Shown: positions 32,880 to 45,229 of the stretch, in pieces
Numbering within the stretch: the first letter of the stretch is position 1
Layout of the letters: each line of letters starts with the position of its first letter
Assembly (NCBI RefSeq): GCF_000022485.1
Contig: NC_012623.1
Coordinates: 806,001-870,000, forward strand
Source: Sulfolobus islandicus Y.N.15.51
GTDB taxonomy: Archaea > Thermoproteota > Thermoprotei_A > Sulfolobales > Sulfolobaceae
Direction of reading: 5' to 3'
DNA length: 64,000 nucleotides
Translations under genes and position numbers: made by a program
The notes under the pieces: model-generated
Databases searched by the model: none
Seen by the model: only the letters and a program-made list of their open reading frames with translations
Told to the model about the DNA's origin: nothing

Positions 32880-33130
32880 CCACTAATTACATACCTATAC
32901 GAGACAACTTCTCCATATAATTGACTCTTCCTTATAATTCTAATTATATCCCCTGGTTTCGCATTTATACTTCTAGCAACGGGATCTGAGGCCCTTATCC
33001 AAGGCAATTGTTCTGGCCTAATTCCTAATTCTTTTAGAATTTTATACGCTTCATCGATACTAAGTACCTCATGCTTAGGTACAAGATAATGAATTCTTGG
33101 ATCAATTTTCCTATTAGATGATCCTCTCAT
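32876..33130 (-). CDS. rpoH: DNA-directed RNA polymerase subunit H (Rpo5)
   Basis: 84 residues, homologous to the C-terminal domain of eukaryotic Rpb5. Motifs [31 protein letters not shown] and [12 protein letters not shown] are conserved. First gene of the polymerase operon; ATG 33130 follows an AT-rich region with TATA-like ATTATATAG near 33190. Confidence 0.97.
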
Positions 33131-33513
33131 TATTAACCATTATTCACATACTACATTTGGTTAATAAGAGTTTTACTCTGACTTACTTAATAGGCTATAT
33201 AATATTCAATGCGCTAGCTTTTAAGTACTTTGTAATTTTATTCATAAATACATATATAAAACTTAAATCCAGTTTTAGAATCATTTATTCCTAATCTACA
33301 AGAAATTACTTAAATCTTAATAGTATTGAAGCGACCTATTGGTTAAAATATTCATCCACAATATATTAATTATTTTTAAATATATAGAAGTAAGTTTTAC
33401 ATTAATATCTAAACTATAGGCATAAACAATACTATTAAAAGAAAATTCTGTCTTCCACGCAATTTCATGGCAAACTAATTTATTCTAATAATGCATTAAG
33501 GTCATATAGGTGA
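33131..33513. promoter_or_regulatory. Divergent promoter region of rpoH operon and infB
   Basis: 383 bp with no credible gene, very AT-rich. Candidate TATA boxes are near 33189-33200 for the minus-strand polymerase operon, and several TTTAAATA/TATATA stretches near 33240-33400 for infB. An AGGTGA precedes the infB ATG. No specific operator can be named. Confidence 0.5.
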
Positions 33514-35316
33514 ATGAAAATTAGTAACTCTGAGAAAAAGCTTAGGCAACCAATAGTAGTAGTATTAGGCCATGTAGATCACGGAAAAACTACATTACTT
33601 GATAAAATAAGGGGCACAACAGTGGTTAAAAAGGAACCTGGAGAAATGACACAAGAGGTAGGAGCTAGTTTTGTTCCGAGTTATATAATTGAAAAATTAG
33701 CAGAACCTCTTAAAAAGGTAATACCTATAAAACTCCAGATACCAGGATTATTATTTATTGATACACCCGGTCATGAGTATTTTTCGAACTTGAGAAGAAG
33801 AGGTGGAAGCGTAGCGGATATTGCAATCCTAGTTGTTGATATAACTGAAGGTCTACAGAAGCAATCAATAGAGTCAATACAAATACTAAGAGAAAGAAAA
33901 GTTCCATTTCTCATAGCTGCTAATAAAATAGATAAAATACCAGGGTGGAAATCAACTAATGACATACCGTTTTTAGCGTCAATCGAGAAACAACGAAACG
34001 ATGTTAAAGTTTATTTAGACAACTTAGTCTATAATTTAGTTTCTCAACTGGCAAACTTAGGCTTTAGCGCTGAACGTTATGATAGAATAAAGGATTTCAC
34101 TAAAACAGTAGCAATAGTTCCCGTTTCTGCGAAGACTGGTGAAGGCATTGCAGACCTTTTAGCATTACTTGCTGGACTAACCCAAAGGTACTTAGAGACT
34201 AGATTAAAGTTTGCAGAGGGCCCGGCAAAGGGAGTTATATTAGAAGTAAAAGAAGATCCTGGGTTAGGACATACCATAGATGTTATAATTTACGATGGAG
34301 TTCTTAAGAAAAATGATACTATAATATTAGGAGGTATTAACGGCATTATTATAACTAAAGTTAGGGGAATATTTGTACCTAGACCATTACAAGATATGAA
34401 ATTAAGCAAATATGATTTAACGCCGATAGATGAAGTATATGCGGCAGCTGGAGTGAAGATATCTGCACCTAATTTAGAGGAAGCCTTAGCTGGATCGCCA
34501 CTTTATGTGATAGAAGACGAGTCTAAAGTTGAGCAATATAAACAGCAGATAGAAGAGGAAATTAAGGAAGTTAGACTCTACAGTGATATTAATGGAATAG
34601 TACTCAAGGCGGATAGTTTAGGAACATTAGAGGCCTTAATTAGCGCTTTACAGCGTGAAGGGATACCAATAAGGCTAGCAGATATAGGACCAATTTCGAA
34701 AAGAGACGTTATAGAAGCGAGTATAGTAGCTCAAAGATCAAAGGAATATGGAATTATCGCTGCTTTTAGAGTAAAATTGTTACAAGGAATTGATACTAGT
34801 GGAGTAAAAATATTATATAACGAAATAATTTATCAATTAATTGAAGATATCAAGAAGCATATAAATGAAATAAGAGAAGCAGAGAAAAGGCGTACATTTG
34901 ACACTTTGATATTACCAGGTAAAATAAAGATCTTACCGGGTTATGTATTTAGACGTAGTGATCCAGTAGTAGTAGGTATTGAAGTGATAGGAGGTGTCAT
35001 AAGACCCAAGTATCCTTTAATTAAGGAAGATGGAAGGAGAGTTGGTGAGGTACTACAAATCCAAGATAATAAGAAGAGTCTCGAAAGGGCTACTAAAGGA
35101 ATGGAAGTTGCAATATCAATTAAAGGCAATGTAATGATAGGAAGACATATAAATGAGGGAGACATTTTATACACAGACGTGCCTAAAGAAGACCTTGAGA
35201 TATTGACCAATAAGTATCCAAGTTCTATTACAGATGATATGAGGGAAGTAATAAAAGAAATAATAAGAATAAAGAGAAAAGAAGATCCTTTATATGGATT
35301 AGGATTACAGATCTGA
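33514..35316 (+). CDS. infB: Translation initiation factor aIF5B (IF-2 type)
   Basis: 600 residues. GTPase promoting subunit joining and initiator tRNA placement. G1 [15 protein letters not shown] (about 17-31), G2 region MTQEVGAS, G3 [10 protein letters not shown]4 AANKIDK. Four further beta-barrel and alpha/beta domains follow, as in other archaeal aIF5B. No intein, unlike some archaeal homologues. Its end overlaps the converging ndk gene by 12 bp. Confidence 0.97.
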
Positions 35317-35721
35317 TTTATCGAAAAATAACGACATCTCCCGCTGAGCTTTTTCGATAGAATCAGACGCATGAATGACGTTTTCTGACTTAGATAACGC
35401 GTAATCCCCTCTTATAGTGCCAGGAGGAGCTTCTTTAGGATCCGTATTACCAATCATTCGCCTTATCACTTGTACTACATCATCACCTTCTATCACCATA
35501 CATACTACTGGACCGGAGGTCACATAATTTACAAGTTCTTCAAAGAAACTTTTTCCTTTGTGCTCATCATATAATTTTTCAGCTATGTCCCTTGACATTT
35601 TCACCATTTTAAGAGATACAATTTTTAATCCTCTTTTCTCAAATCTACTAATTATTTCCCCTATTAATCCTCTCTTAACTCCATCCGGCTTTATCATTAC
35701 AAATGTCCTTTGCATAACCAT
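35305..35721 (-). CDS. ndk: Nucleoside diphosphate kinase
   Basis: 138 residues. Balances NTP pools by phosphoryl transfer through the active-site His in [10 protein letters not shown]; other family motifs are [15 protein letters not shown] and [22 protein letters not shown] in outline. In an operon behind rpl24e (3-bp gap), as in many archaea. Confidence 0.97.
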
Positions 35722-35724
35722 TTT

Positions 35725-35910
35725 TCATCGAACCTTCATGTATCTAGTAGTCCATTTATACTTCTTTGGATCTCTATGATACTTTAACATTGATTTCCTA
35801 CACTTACTTGAACAAAACCATAAGATTGTACCATCATTCCTTACATACATTAATCCAGTTCCTGGAGGTATTTCGTGACCACAGAAACTACATTGCCTAG
35901 TAGTAGGCAT
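35725..35910 (-). CDS. rpl24e: Ribosomal protein L24e (eL24)
   Basis: 61 residues with a zinc finger CSFCG...CSSKC (C8, C11, C33, C37 by position) and the motif [19 protein letters not shown]. Divergent from rps28e, with which it is usually co-oriented in other archaea, and upstream of ndk. Confidence 0.95.
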   Translation of the reverse strand: MPTTRQCSFCGHEIPPGTGLMYVRNDGTILWFCSSKCRKSMLKYHRDPKKYKWTTRYMKVR

Positions 35911-35925
35911 TTAAACCACAAATAA

Positions 35926-36891
<966 letters not shown>

Positions 36892-36897
36892 TGAGAT

Positions 36898-38325
36898 GTG
36901 GATGATGATGTAAAAATAGGATTGGAAGTTCATGTTCACATAACCGCGTTGAAAACTAAACTGTTCTGTTCATGTCCATCGGATTATACTGGAAAAGATC
37001 CAAACACAGTAACTTGTCCCGTATGTTTAGGATTACCTGGGGCTATTCCAGTATTGAATGAAAATGCAGTAAAATATGGCATCTTAACTGCATTAGCCCT
37101 TAACTGCCAAATTGCTGAGAAATTAATTTTTGATAGGAAACATTATTTTTATCCAGATATGTCTAAAAATTATCAAATATCTCAATATGATGGACCAGGT
37201 AGTATGGCCATAGCAAAAGACGGTTATATCAAATTAAACGATAAAATCATAAGAATTAGAAGAATAAATATAGAAGAAGATCCAGCAAAGATAGTCTACC
37301 CTACTGGTTCTATACTAACTAGCAAATATACGTTACTAGATTATAATAGATCAGGCACACCATTGTTAGAAATTGTGACAGAACCAGATCTAAGATCTGC
37401 TAAGGAAGCCAGATTCTTCTTAGAAAAATTAAGATCAATTCTAGAACATTTAGGTATATGTGATTGTAGTATTGAAGCTGCAATGAAAGCTGATGTAAAT
37501 ATATCAGTAAAAGGAGGAGAGAGAGTTGAGGTTAAGAATGTAGGTTCTCCTAAAGACGTGGAGGATGCTATAAATTATGAAATCGCAAGACAGAGAGCCA
37601 GTGTACTACAAGGTATCAACATAAAAAGAGAGACCAGACATTGGGATAACGAAAGAAGAGTTACAGTACCTTTACGAACTAAAGAAACAGAGGAGGATTA
37701 TAGATACTTTCCAGATCCAGATTTACCACCATATTCAATAACACCAGAGCTTATCGAGAAATTTAAACGTGAAATGCCAGAGTTACCAGACCAGAGAGCA
37801 GAGAGATTTGTAAAACAATACAATATTACCCCGTATCAAGCTCAAGTTTTGGTTAATGAAAAAGCGTTAGCGGATTTATTTGAAGAAATTACAAACAAGT
37901 ATAAAAACTATACTAAAGTTGCAAATCTACTAATTAACGATTACATGAGATGGCTTAATGAGAATAATATCACGGTAACCCAAAGTAAAGCTAAAGCTAA
38001 TCATATTATCGAACTATTTGAATACTTAGATTCTGGCTTAATATCAATAAAAATAATAAAAGAGCTATTACCTGAAATGATCTTAACTGGAAAAACTCCG
38101 GGGCAACTGATTAAGGAAAAGGGCATGACAAACATTAAAGATGAAAATTACTTAGAAAAGATCATAGATGAAGTATTAAACGAAGAGAAAGAGGCTGTAG
38201 AGAAGGCTAAGAGAGATCCGAAAGTTGTGAATTATTTAGTAGGAATGGTAATGAAGAAAACGGGAAAAAGAGCAGATCCTCAAATGACAGTTGAAATGAT
38301 AAAACAGAAGCTAGGTTTAGCTTAG
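36898..38325 (+). CDS. gatB: Aspartyl/glutamyl-tRNA amidotransferase subunit B
   Basis: 475 residues from GTG 36898. Amidates Glu-tRNA(Gln) or Asp-tRNA(Asn). Zinc cysteines CSCPSDYTGKDPNTVTCPVCLG in outline near 21-42, kinase-like core with DYNRSGTPLLEIVTEPDLRS, and the C-terminal YqeY tail (KKTGKRADPQMTVEMIKQKL). GatA and GatC are not in the window. Sits between upp and the PRTase regulator. Confidence 0.96.
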   Translation: MDDDVKIGLEVHVHITALKTKLFCSCPSDYTGKDPNTVTCPVCLGLPGAIPVLNENAVKYGILTALALNCQIAEKLIFDRKHYFYPDMSKNYQISQYDGPGSMAIAKDGYIKLNDKIIRIRRINIEEDPAKIVYPTGSILTSKYTLLDYNRSGTPLLEIVTEPDLRSAKEARFFLEKLRSILEHLGICDCSIEAAMKADVNISVKGGERVEVKNVGSPKDVEDAINYEIARQRASVLQGINIKRETRHWDNERRVTVPLRTKETEEDYRYFPDPDLPPYSITPELIEKFKREMPELPDQRAERFVKQYNITPYQAQVLVNEKALADLFEEITNKYKNYTKVANLLINDYMRWLNENNITVTQSKAKANHIIELFEYLDSGLISIKIIKELLPEMILTGKTPGQLIKEKGMTNIKDENYLEKIIDEVLNEEKEAVEKAKRDPKVVNYLVGMVMKKTGKRADPQMTVEMIKQKLGLA

Positions 38326-38338
38326 CATGGAGATTTTT

Positions 38339-39067
38339 ATGATGCAGGATAGTCAAATAAAGGAAAAAGAATTACGGCTTAGGCTATTTAGTGTTGATAT
38401 CTTAAAAGAATTGAAAAATATTTATACTTATAAAGAATTATCTAATTTCTTCAATATTCAAGAAAGTTTGATATGTAGATACGTTAATGGGAGAACAATA
38501 CCTAGCGAGAGACAAGCTTTAGAAATCGTTACAAGGATAAAGAATAAGGAGTTTCTATATAATTTCTTTATAAGAAAAATAAGAGTTTATGAAGATGATT
38601 TCATAGATGTATCTAACCTACTATTTTATCCTAACTTGCTAAGAACATTTCTGGAATTATATTTAATTAAGTTAAATAAAGTTAATGATATAACAAAAGT
38701 AGTAGGTATTGCATCAAACGGAATCCCATTTGCTACAATAGTAGCTTCAATATTAGAAAAACCTCTCATAATATCGAAAAAACATAAGGACTCTACTCAG
38801 ATACAATATATTGAGGAAAATATCAGAGAAAGCAATGGCGTAATTTCAACAATTTACTTAAGAGGAGATTACATTTCAAAAAAAGATAAAATACTTATAG
38901 TCGATGATGTAATTAGAAGTGGAAAAACACTGCTTTCACTTTATAATTTAATAGGTAAAGCAAATGCAAATGTAGTAGGTGCTCTTATAATAGCAACTAA
39001 TACTGATATTTGGAAGTATAAATTCGCAAACAAAGATATAAATCTTATGGTGCTTTTTAAAGTATGA
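38339..39067 (+). CDS. HTH-PRTase regulator (GfcR/PyrE-like)
   Basis: About 242 residues; start at ATG 38339 or 38342, with 38327 also open. The N-terminal helix-turn-helix (YTYKELSNFFNIQESLICRYVNGRTIPSERQA in outline) is fused to a phosphoribosyltransferase domain whose PRPP loop is KILIVDDVIRSGKTLLS. The same architecture occurs in GfcR, which senses nucleotides and controls purine or sugar genes in archaea. Its target here is unknown; the neighbours upp and gatB are candidates. ATGA overlap with the next gene. Confidence 0.82.
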   Translation: MMQDSQIKEKELRLRLFSVDILKELKNIYTYKELSNFFNIQESLICRYVNGRTIPSERQALEIVTRIKNKEFLYNFFIRKIRVYEDDFIDVSNLLFYPNLLRTFLELYLIKLNKVNDITKVVGIASNGIPFATIVASILEKPLIISKKHKDSTQIQYIEENIRESNGVISTIYLRGDYISKKDKILIVDDVIRSGKTLLSLYNLIGKANANVVGALIIATNTDIWKYKFANKDINLMVLFKV

Positions 39068-39606
39068 GTATAGCTAAAATTCAAAGAAACGTTTACGCCA
39101 TAGGTGGTAGATTAATAGATGATAATGATGCCAATGCGTATCTAGTTTATGACGACGAAAAAAAATATTATACGCTTATTGACACTACAACTGGTGTTAA
39201 CATTCGATATGTAATAGAGAGTCTTTTAGAAATCTTAAAAGGAAAGGACAAACTAAAATACGTCATATTAACAAGCTGTAAATTCGAAAATAGTGGTGGA
39301 TTATACTATATTTATAATTTATTTAAACCAATTACAATAGCCCATTTTCCAGACTCTATAATGATCAGAAAAGGTGAGTGTGGAAATAGAACATACACTC
39401 CATCCCCAATATCGTTAGAAATTAAGCAAAAACAGTATATTTTGGATAATTTTTTAATACTTCTAAGTAAAAGTATCACTAATGGAAATATAATAGTAAA
39501 ATATAATGATGTTTTGTTTTCTGGAAGTAATACAAAGATCACTCAATATACTAAACACATAAAATATATTTGCGATGTAAACAAATGTAGATCAGTGAGT
39601 GATTAG
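39064..39606 (+). CDS. Degenerate metallo-beta-lactamase-fold protein
   Basis: 180 residues. The start YAIGGRLIDDNDANAYLVYD...YTLIDTTTG follows the MBL-fold opening, and KYVILTSCKFENSGGLYYIY is the position of the H-x-H-x-D-H-x-G-G metal motif, here S-C-K-F-E-N-S-G-G with all the metal ligands lost. A role as binding protein or scaffold is therefore likelier than hydrolysis. Coupled (ATGA) to the PRTase regulator and overlapping the Cys-rich gene by 8 bp. Confidence 0.65.
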   Translation: MSIAKIQRNVYAIGGRLIDDNDANAYLVYDDEKKYYTLIDTTTGVNIRYVIESLLEILKGKDKLKYVILTSCKFENSGGLYYIYNLFKPITIAHFPDSIMIRKGECGNRTYTPSPISLEIKQKQYILDNFLILLSKSITNGNIIVKYNDVLFSGSNTKITQYTKHIKYICDVNKCRSVSD

Positions 39607-39607
39607 A

Positions 39608-39817
39608 ATGGTCTTCGAGGAAAATTGTCAATCTTGTGGAAAAATAAAGGAAACAAAGTATTGTTCAATACTCAAAATTAATGTTTGTTATGAGTGCTGC
39701 ACATTGTGTAAAAGACGAAGTGATTGCAATCTAAGAGTTTGGTTCAAAGATTTAATTCCAAATAAAAAACAGCTGTTTAGAAAACAAGAAAAAACTTCAT
39801 TAGAAAAATATTTTTAA
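39608..39817 (+). CDS. Small cysteine-rich (zinc-binding) protein
   Basis: About 69 residues from ATG 39608 (MVFEENCQSCGKIKETKYC). Eight cysteines in the first 45 residues, as C-x2-C, C, C-x2-C-C-x2-C, C, suggest two zinc ribbons or knuckles. The tail is basic. Follows the degenerate MBL gene in the same operon, so the two may work together. The family is not recognised. Confidence 0.65.
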   Translation: MVFEENCQSCGKIKETKYCSILKINVCYECCTLCKRRSDCNLRVWFKDLIPNKKQLFRKQEKTSLEKYF

Positions 39818-39827
39818 TTAAATTAAG

Positions 39828-41576
39828 TTACATTTGTTGGAAGGATTTATAAGTATTCTTATAGATCTCGGAATTCTCTAAGGTTGAGGCCATACGTTTA
39901 TACTTTATAGCATCACCTAATGAGTTCTCCCCATGCTCCTTAGTCCATTTATCAAGAGGTATTTGATATTCTCTCAGTACTTTATCTCTATACAAATCAT
40001 TTAATACATTATAGGTACAGAATGGGATTACTCTACCATCTGGAACAACATAGTGAATATCACATCTCATCACTCTTTGTACATCGTAGTTATATAAGTC
40101 CATGAAGTGCATAGTTCCTAAGAATAATGTTCTGTAGTGCCACTCTCCAAGTGCTTCGTAGTTATGATGAATTATTATGTTATAGAGCATCTTATATACA
40201 TCAAAGTCCTTAGGTCCTTGTTCTTTATCTATGAACTTCCTTATACTATACAATACTTTACTTGCAACCCATACTTTGTTAGCACCTTCCCTTAACTCTT
40301 CTTCTTTCTCTTTAAGATATTCTAGCAAACCTTCTAAGTCAATAAACTTCGAAATTGGTATGAAGTGAGGTTCATGATTTCTCCATTCTACATACACATA
40401 CGTTCCAGCTCCACAAGAAGGATGATTAGCCATTTCGAATTGCTCCTTACCAGTTAATGCTTCAACTAGCCTTGAGAAGACAACAGAAGTACCTATCGGA
40501 TACCAACTATCCTTAGTTATCTCACCATCAGTTTGTTGTTCTATATTCTTTATAACTTCGGGTATCGTGATTCTGAATTTAGCTCTCATATTCCTTTTCA
40601 TCATTCCTGTTAAACTCACTGGCTGGAAGTTTACTGACCTAACAACATCCATATTGTATGCTGCGAACTTAACTATATTACCTAGATCATTATCATTAAC
40701 TGTCTTAATTACAGTAGGAACTAATACAACACTTGTCATTCCCGCTCTTCTAAATACTTCTAACGTGTATGGAATTTCCCAATGATTCTTGGGATTAGTT
40801 TTTCTAGTAGTACCGTCAAAACTCATATAAACAGTATTCACTCCAGCTTCTCTAAGAGCTCTAGCGTATTTAATCGCCTTATCGGGATCTTCTAAATACA
40901 GCTTGGCAAAAGTACCTCCCCAACTATTTAATTGAATATGTTTTACACCGTTCTCTCTAAGCATCTTTACTATTTCTATTATATCCTCCCTTAATGTAGG
41001 CTCTCCTCCAGTAACTTGGATAACCAGCGTAATATCTTGTTTCTTTAATTGATCTACCATAAACTTGATTTGCTCTAACGTAGGTTCATAAACATATCCT
41101 GCCTTTTCAGCATAGAAGAAACAATACCAACAAGATAAGTCACATCTATTTGTTATTACTAAATTAACCAATGCTGAATGTTGATGATGCATCGGACATA
41201 ATCCACAGTTATAAGGACAAGGAGATTTCAAGTCGACATAGGGGACTTTAGGTCCTTTTCCTTCATACTCCCAGTAGTCGAACTTATAGTATAAACTAGA
41301 ATCTCCGTAATATAAGTCCTCAAATTCTCCATGTTCTGGGCATATTTTTCTTATGAATAATTTTCCTTCCTTTTCAAATATAGTAGCTGGCAAAAGCCTA
41401 TAGCACGCTGGACACAGTGAATGAGTTACCCTAACTAACTTCTCATATTTAGCTAATGTTGGTAAGGGTCCTCCTATCTTAATTTCTTTATCTCCAAATT
41501 TGACTACTCCTTCCTCGAAACTTGACGGTGCAGGCAAAAGTCTCGAATGCCTTTCAGTGTTTACTGTCTGAGCCAT
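39828..41576 (-). CDS. tes: Tetraether synthase (radical SAM, Tes/GDGT-MAS)
   Basis: 582 residues. Joins two archaeol-type lipids tail to tail to give membrane-spanning tetraethers. Radical SAM cysteines C145, C149, C152 (CDLSCWYC) plus the GGEPTLR motif for SAM. Upstream auxiliary cysteines include C55/C58 (CPACYR), C79 and C120/C124/C127 (CPYNCGLC), matching the extra clusters of characterised Tes from Methanocaldococcus and S. acidocaldarius. The C-terminal part has [16 protein letters not shown]. Full length. A single gene with its own promoter. Confidence 0.9.
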   Translation of the reverse strand: MAQTVNTERHSRLLPAPSSFEEGVVKFGDKEIKIGGPLPTLAKYEKLVRVTHSLCPACYRLLPATIFEKEGKLFIRKICPEHGEFEDLYYGDSSLYYKFDYWEYEGKGPKVPYVDLKSPCPYNCGLCPMHHQHSALVNLVITNRCDLSCWYCFFYAEKAGYVYEPTLEQIKFMVDQLKKQDITLVIQVTGGEPTLREDIIEIVKMLRENGVKHIQLNSWGGTFAKLYLEDPDKAIKYARALREAGVNTVYMSFDGTTRKTNPKNHWEIPYTLEVFRRAGMTSVVLVPTVIKTVNDNDLGNIVKFAAYNMDVVRSVNFQPVSLTGMMKRNMRAKFRITIPEVIKNIEQQTDGEITKDSWYPIGTSVVFSRLVEALTGKEQFEMANHPSCGAGTYVYVEWRNHEPHFIPISKFIDLEGLLEYLKEKEEELREGANKVWVASKVLYSIRKFIDKEQGPKDFDVYKMLYNIIIHHNYEALGEWHYRTLFLGTMHFMDLYNYDVQRVMRCDIHYVVPDGRVIPFCTYNVLNDLYRDKVLREYQIPLDKWTKEHGENSLGDAIKYKRMASTLENSEIYKNTYKSFQQM

Positions 41577-41594
41577 TGAAAGTATGATTGCCGA

Positions 41595-41610
41595 TCTTTA
41601 TATATAAAGA
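41595..41610 (-). promoter_or_regulatory. TATA box of tes
   Basis: The self-complementary CTTTATATATAAAG lies about 20-33 bp before the ATG at 41576, the distance expected for an archaeal promoter with a very short leader. Confidence 0.55.
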
Positions 41611-41637
41611 TATTCTCTTTGACTTACGTACATTCAG

Positions 41638-42588
41638 TTAATACCAACCTATAAAATTATCCCATCCAGTATTTTTAATGAATGTATTTTTATATATGAC
41701 TACTTTCTTTTCATGGATAACTTGCCCGATAATTAACGGATTAAATGCTAGATATTGAAGTTCATTTAACATTTCTTTTACCGGCGAATTTTTGTCTATA
41801 ATTAGCAAGGGCAAAAACTCCTCTCCGGCATGCTTTAAAATATCGAGTTCAGTTAAATTTAAACGAAGCTTTAGCGTATTGAACACGTTTTTATCAATTG
41901 GAATTTCGGTAATATTTATCCCTAAATCGAAATTATCGATTATTTTGTATAAAGATACCATAAGACCATCACTAATGTCCGTAGAATACTTAATGAACTT
42001 ACAATATTTTTTCATAAAAAATAGTAATGACTTTCTAACAATAGGATGTTTTACTTTAAGTAATGATTCTGGCAAGATCTGTATATTAAAATTGTTTATA
42101 TAGGAAATAAAAACATTCGTGGTATAACCAATATAATCGCCAACTACTAAAAGATCGCCATCATCAATATCTTTATTGCTAATATCACATAAAACTTCTC
42201 CTTCTACAAAAACATCAACCCAACCACTAGAATCAGAATCATTTAAATCACCTCCTATATACCTTCCTCCATAATAATGGATAGCATCAGATATACCTTT
42301 AATAAGTTCTTCTGCTTTATTCACATCAAAATCTGGTGGTAAACCCAATGAAATTAAATAAAATTCCGGTTTGACTCCCTTCGCTATAATGTCACTGGTA
42401 GAGGCTGAAATCGCTTTCCATCCAATATCGTAGAGTGACATAAACGGAAAAGTATAGGATAGCTTGAATCCATCCACCTTATATCCTCTTTTTTCATGAA
42501 TGAATACATCGTCTAATAGTTTAATATCCACGTAATTCTTAATATATCTCTTGATGAACTCGTGCTCGCCTATATCTTTAAGTTTCAC
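41638..42588 (-). CDS. thiL: Thiamine-monophosphate kinase
   Basis: 316 residues of the AIR-synthase/PurM-like superfamily. Motifs KLLDDVFIH, the Mg-ATP helix FPFMSLYDIGWKAISASTSDIIAKG in outline and YIGGDLNDSDSSGW fit ThiL; STDISDGLMVSLYKI is the C-terminal substrate loop. Phosphorylates TMP to thiamine diphosphate. Somewhat divergent from bacterial ThiL, and a SelD/HypE-type role is excluded by the D-x-N-D-S pattern only tentatively. Confidence 0.82.
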   Translation of the reverse strand: MKLKDIGEHEFIKRYIKNYVDIKLLDDVFIHEKRGYKVDGFKLSYTFPFMSLYDIGWKAISASTSDIIAKGVKPEFYLISLGLPPDFDVNKAEELIKGISDAIHYYGGRYIGGDLNDSDSSGWVDVFVEGEVLCDISNKDIDDGDLLVVGDYIGYTTNVFISYINNFNIQILPESLLKVKHPIVRKSLLFFMKKYCKFIKYSTDISDGLMVSLYKIIDNFDLGINITEIPIDKNVFNTLKLRLNLTELDILKHAGEEFLPLLIIDKNSPVKEMLNELQYLAFNPLIIGQVIHEKKVVIYKNTFIKNTGWDNFIGWY

Positions 42589-42643
42589 AAAGTATTAGTT
42601 ACTTATCAAAGTCTTATTTAATTTCTCAAAAATAATGCTTTAA

Positions 42644-42732
<89 letters not shown>

Positions 42733-42804
42733 TCATTTTACTATATATTTAGTGGATTATTTAAAGCTTAAAATATGAACTTTGCTTCATCTATTCTGAG
42801 CTTC

Positions 42805-44160
42805 TCATATTTCTGAACCTTTAATTATTGCTTTTGCATAGCCTATAGCTCTCTCTATTAACTTATCATAAGATCCTAGGTAGTTTTTAGGGTTAAATAC
42901 GTTCTCAAGTTCTTGCTTAGAGAAATAACTTAGAATCAAATTATCCTCTAGACAAACCTCTAATAACGTTTTTCCAGTTTGCCTTACTTTTGACGTTAGT
43001 TTGCTAACGTACTGATGAGCCTCGTGCCTTTTCATGCCTTTTAAGGTTAAGTTTATCATCAGACTTTCTGCCATTATTTGTCCTTTAGTCAAGTTCAAAT
43101 TCTTTTCAATATTCTCGAAGTTAACTCTTAGATTCCTTAAAAGATTTGTCATACTATCCAATATTTCGTCGATAATTAGAAATTCGTGTGATATTACTAT
43201 TCTCTCTGACGAACTGTTAGTCAGATCTCTTTCGTGCCATAATGGAATATTTTCTAATGACGCTACAACAAGAGAGCGTAAAACCTTAGCTAAACCCCCA
43301 ATCTTTTCTGACGTAACTGGATTTTCCTTCTGAGGCATAGTACTACTTCCTACACGACCTTCTACGCCTTCACTTATTTCATTTATTTCCGGTCTCATCA
43401 ATTCTCTAACTTCTAATGCGAATCTATCACATTGAGATGCTAAAATTGCAAGATCAGAAGTTAATTCTGCAAACGCGTCTCGTGGAGCAACTTGAGTTGA
43501 AATCTCATGAGGTCTTAATTCTAAAAGTTTCATAATATTTTCTTCGATTTCTAACCCTATATTGCCCCAAGCAGCCATCGTGCCAACTGCACCTGCTATT
43601 TTACCTTTTACTATTCTTTTCTCAACCTCATTTAATCTCTCTAACGACCTAGAAAATTCATAGATGTAATTAGCAATTTTAAAGCCTAAGGTTATAGGTA
43701 ATGCGTGCTGTCCATGAGTTCTCCCTACCATTACTAAATCTTTGTACTTAATTGCTAAACTAATCATTATTTCCAATATTTCCATTATTTTTCTCTTTAC
43801 CAATCTTATTGCGTCTCTAAATATTAACGCGTAAGCTGTGTCTACAATATCATAACTTGTTGCTCCAAAATGGACATATCTCCCTGAGTCTCCACTCCTT
43901 TCTGCCATTAGCACTACCATAGCCATTACGTCATGACCGATTTTTGATTCAAGTTCATCAACTTCTTCTGGTCTTATTGTTAATGAAGCTTTCTCAACTT
44001 TTTGGATATCTTCCTCTTTTACTAAACCATATTTGCTTAATGCTTTTAGTAACGCTATTTCTACTTGAATTCTCCTCTTCAAGATTTCTCCTCTACTGAA
44101 AAGCTTTCTCATCTCATTACTACCGTATCTCCATTCTAAAGGACATATACCATCTTCCAT
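42805..44160 (-). CDS. purB: Adenylosuccinate lyase
   Basis: 451 residues from ATG 44160 ([14 protein letters not shown]), preferred to 44211, which would overlap the promoter of the divergent purP. Fumarase/aspartase superfamily signature [11 protein letters not shown] near 275; catalytic His region [17 protein letters not shown]. Acts twice in purine synthesis, on SAICAR and adenylosuccinate. Divergent from purP with 55 bp between starts, so shared regulation is likely. Confidence 0.94.
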   Translation of the reverse strand: MEDGICPLEWRYGSNEMRKLFSRGEILKRRIQVEIALLKALSKYGLVKEEDIQKVEKASLTIRPEEVDELESKIGHDVMAMVVLMAERSGDSGRYVHFGATSYDIVDTAYALIFRDAIRLVKRKIMEILEIMISLAIKYKDLVMVGRTHGQHALPITLGFKIANYIYEFSRSLERLNEVEKRIVKGKIAGAVGTMAAWGNIGLEIEENIMKLLELRPHEISTQVAPRDAFAELTSDLAILASQCDRFALEVRELMRPEINEISEGVEGRVGSSTMPQKENPVTSEKIGGLAKVLRSLVVASLENIPLWHERDLTNSSSERIVISHEFLIIDEILDSMTNLLRNLRVNFENIEKNLNLTKGQIMAESLMINLTLKGMKRHEAHQYVSKLTSKVRQTGKTLLEVCLEDNLILSYFSKQELENVFNPKNYLGSYDKLIERAIGYAKAIIKGSEI

Positions 44161-44215
44161 GGCTAATTGTAAAGTATGTTCAACATTTATTAACTTATAC
44201 TGTAATCTCACAACA

Positions 44216-45229
44216 ATGATAATTGCTACAATCGGTAGTCATTCTGCATTACAAATCTTGCATGGGGCTAAAAAGGAAGGTTTTCAAACTATGATAATAA
44301 CAGATAATAAAAGAGAAGGATTCTATAAAAATTTTAGTTTCATTAATAGTGTTTCTGCGTATACTAGTCTAGATGAAGCAGTATCTATGATTAATGAGAT
44401 TAAGGATAATGGAATATTGATCCCACATGGAAGTTTAGTAGAATATTTAGGCAAGGAAAGAGTGGATAGAATTGAGACAAAAATTTTCGGGAATAGGAAA
44501 ATATTCGAATGGGAGGCTAATCAGAAAAAGAAAATGAAACTACTTAAAAAGTCAAACATAAAGATTCCAGAGATCTTTGAAAGACCAGAGGATGTGGATA
44601 GATTAGTAATTGTAAAGCTTAACGGAGCTAAAGGGGGTAAGGGATACTTCTTAGCCAAGAACAAAAGTGAAGTGAAAGAGGGAATTCAAAAGCTCATTGA
44701 GAGTAAAATGATAAGAGATGAAGCTGAAGTAATTATCCAAGAATATGTTATAGGAGTTCCAATGTATTTTCAGTTTTTCTATAGTAATATTATAAATAGA
44801 ACAGAAATCTTCGGAATAGATATAAGATATGAGACTAACATAGATGGGCTTAGAAGACTTACTTATGAGTATATGAAAGAACTTGAAATAGACCCTACGT
44901 TTGTAGTTGTTGGTAATATTCCAGCTGTGGCCAGAGAAAGCCTACTACCAGTTGCTTTAGAATACGCCAATAACTTCGTTAGAACTACTAAGGAATTAGT
45001 ATCTCCAGGAATGATAGGACCATTTTGTTTAGAGTCAATAGTGACTGATAATTCAGATATAGTGGTTTTCGAGTTCTCTGGAAGAATAGTTGCCGGAACT
45101 AACTTATACATAAATGGAAGCCCATATAGTTGGCTTTACTGGGATGAGCCCATGAGTATGGGAAGAAGGATCGCAAGAGAAATCAGAGTTGCAAACGAAA
45201 AAGATAAGTTAAGTCTTGTGGTGAGTTAA
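44216..45229 (+). CDS. purP: Formate-dependent AICAR formyltransferase (FAICAR synthetase), PurP type, copy 1
   Basis: 337 residues from ATG 44216 ([17 protein letters not shown]). ATP-grasp fold: the PurP start pattern SHSALQI-GAKKEGF, an ATP-binding strand [15 protein letters not shown] near 137-151, and the metal site in [14 protein letters not shown]. Makes FAICAR from AICAR, formate and ATP in archaea. An extended frame to 44159 is ignored. Followed without a gap by a paralogue. Confidence 0.9.
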   Translation: MIIATIGSHSALQILHGAKKEGFQTMIITDNKREGFYKNFSFINSVSAYTSLDEAVSMINEIKDNGILIPHGSLVEYLGKERVDRIETKIFGNRKIFEWEANQKKKMKLLKKSNIKIPEIFERPEDVDRLVIVKLNGAKGGKGYFLAKNKSEVKEGIQKLIESKMIRDEAEVIIQEYVIGVPMYFQFFYSNIINRTEIFGIDIRYETNIDGLRRLTYEYMKELEIDPTFVVVGNIPAVARESLLPVALEYANNFVRTTKELVSPGMIGPFCLESIVTDNSDIVVFEFSGRIVAGTNLYINGSPYSWLYWDEPMSMGRRIAREIRVANEKDKLSLVVS

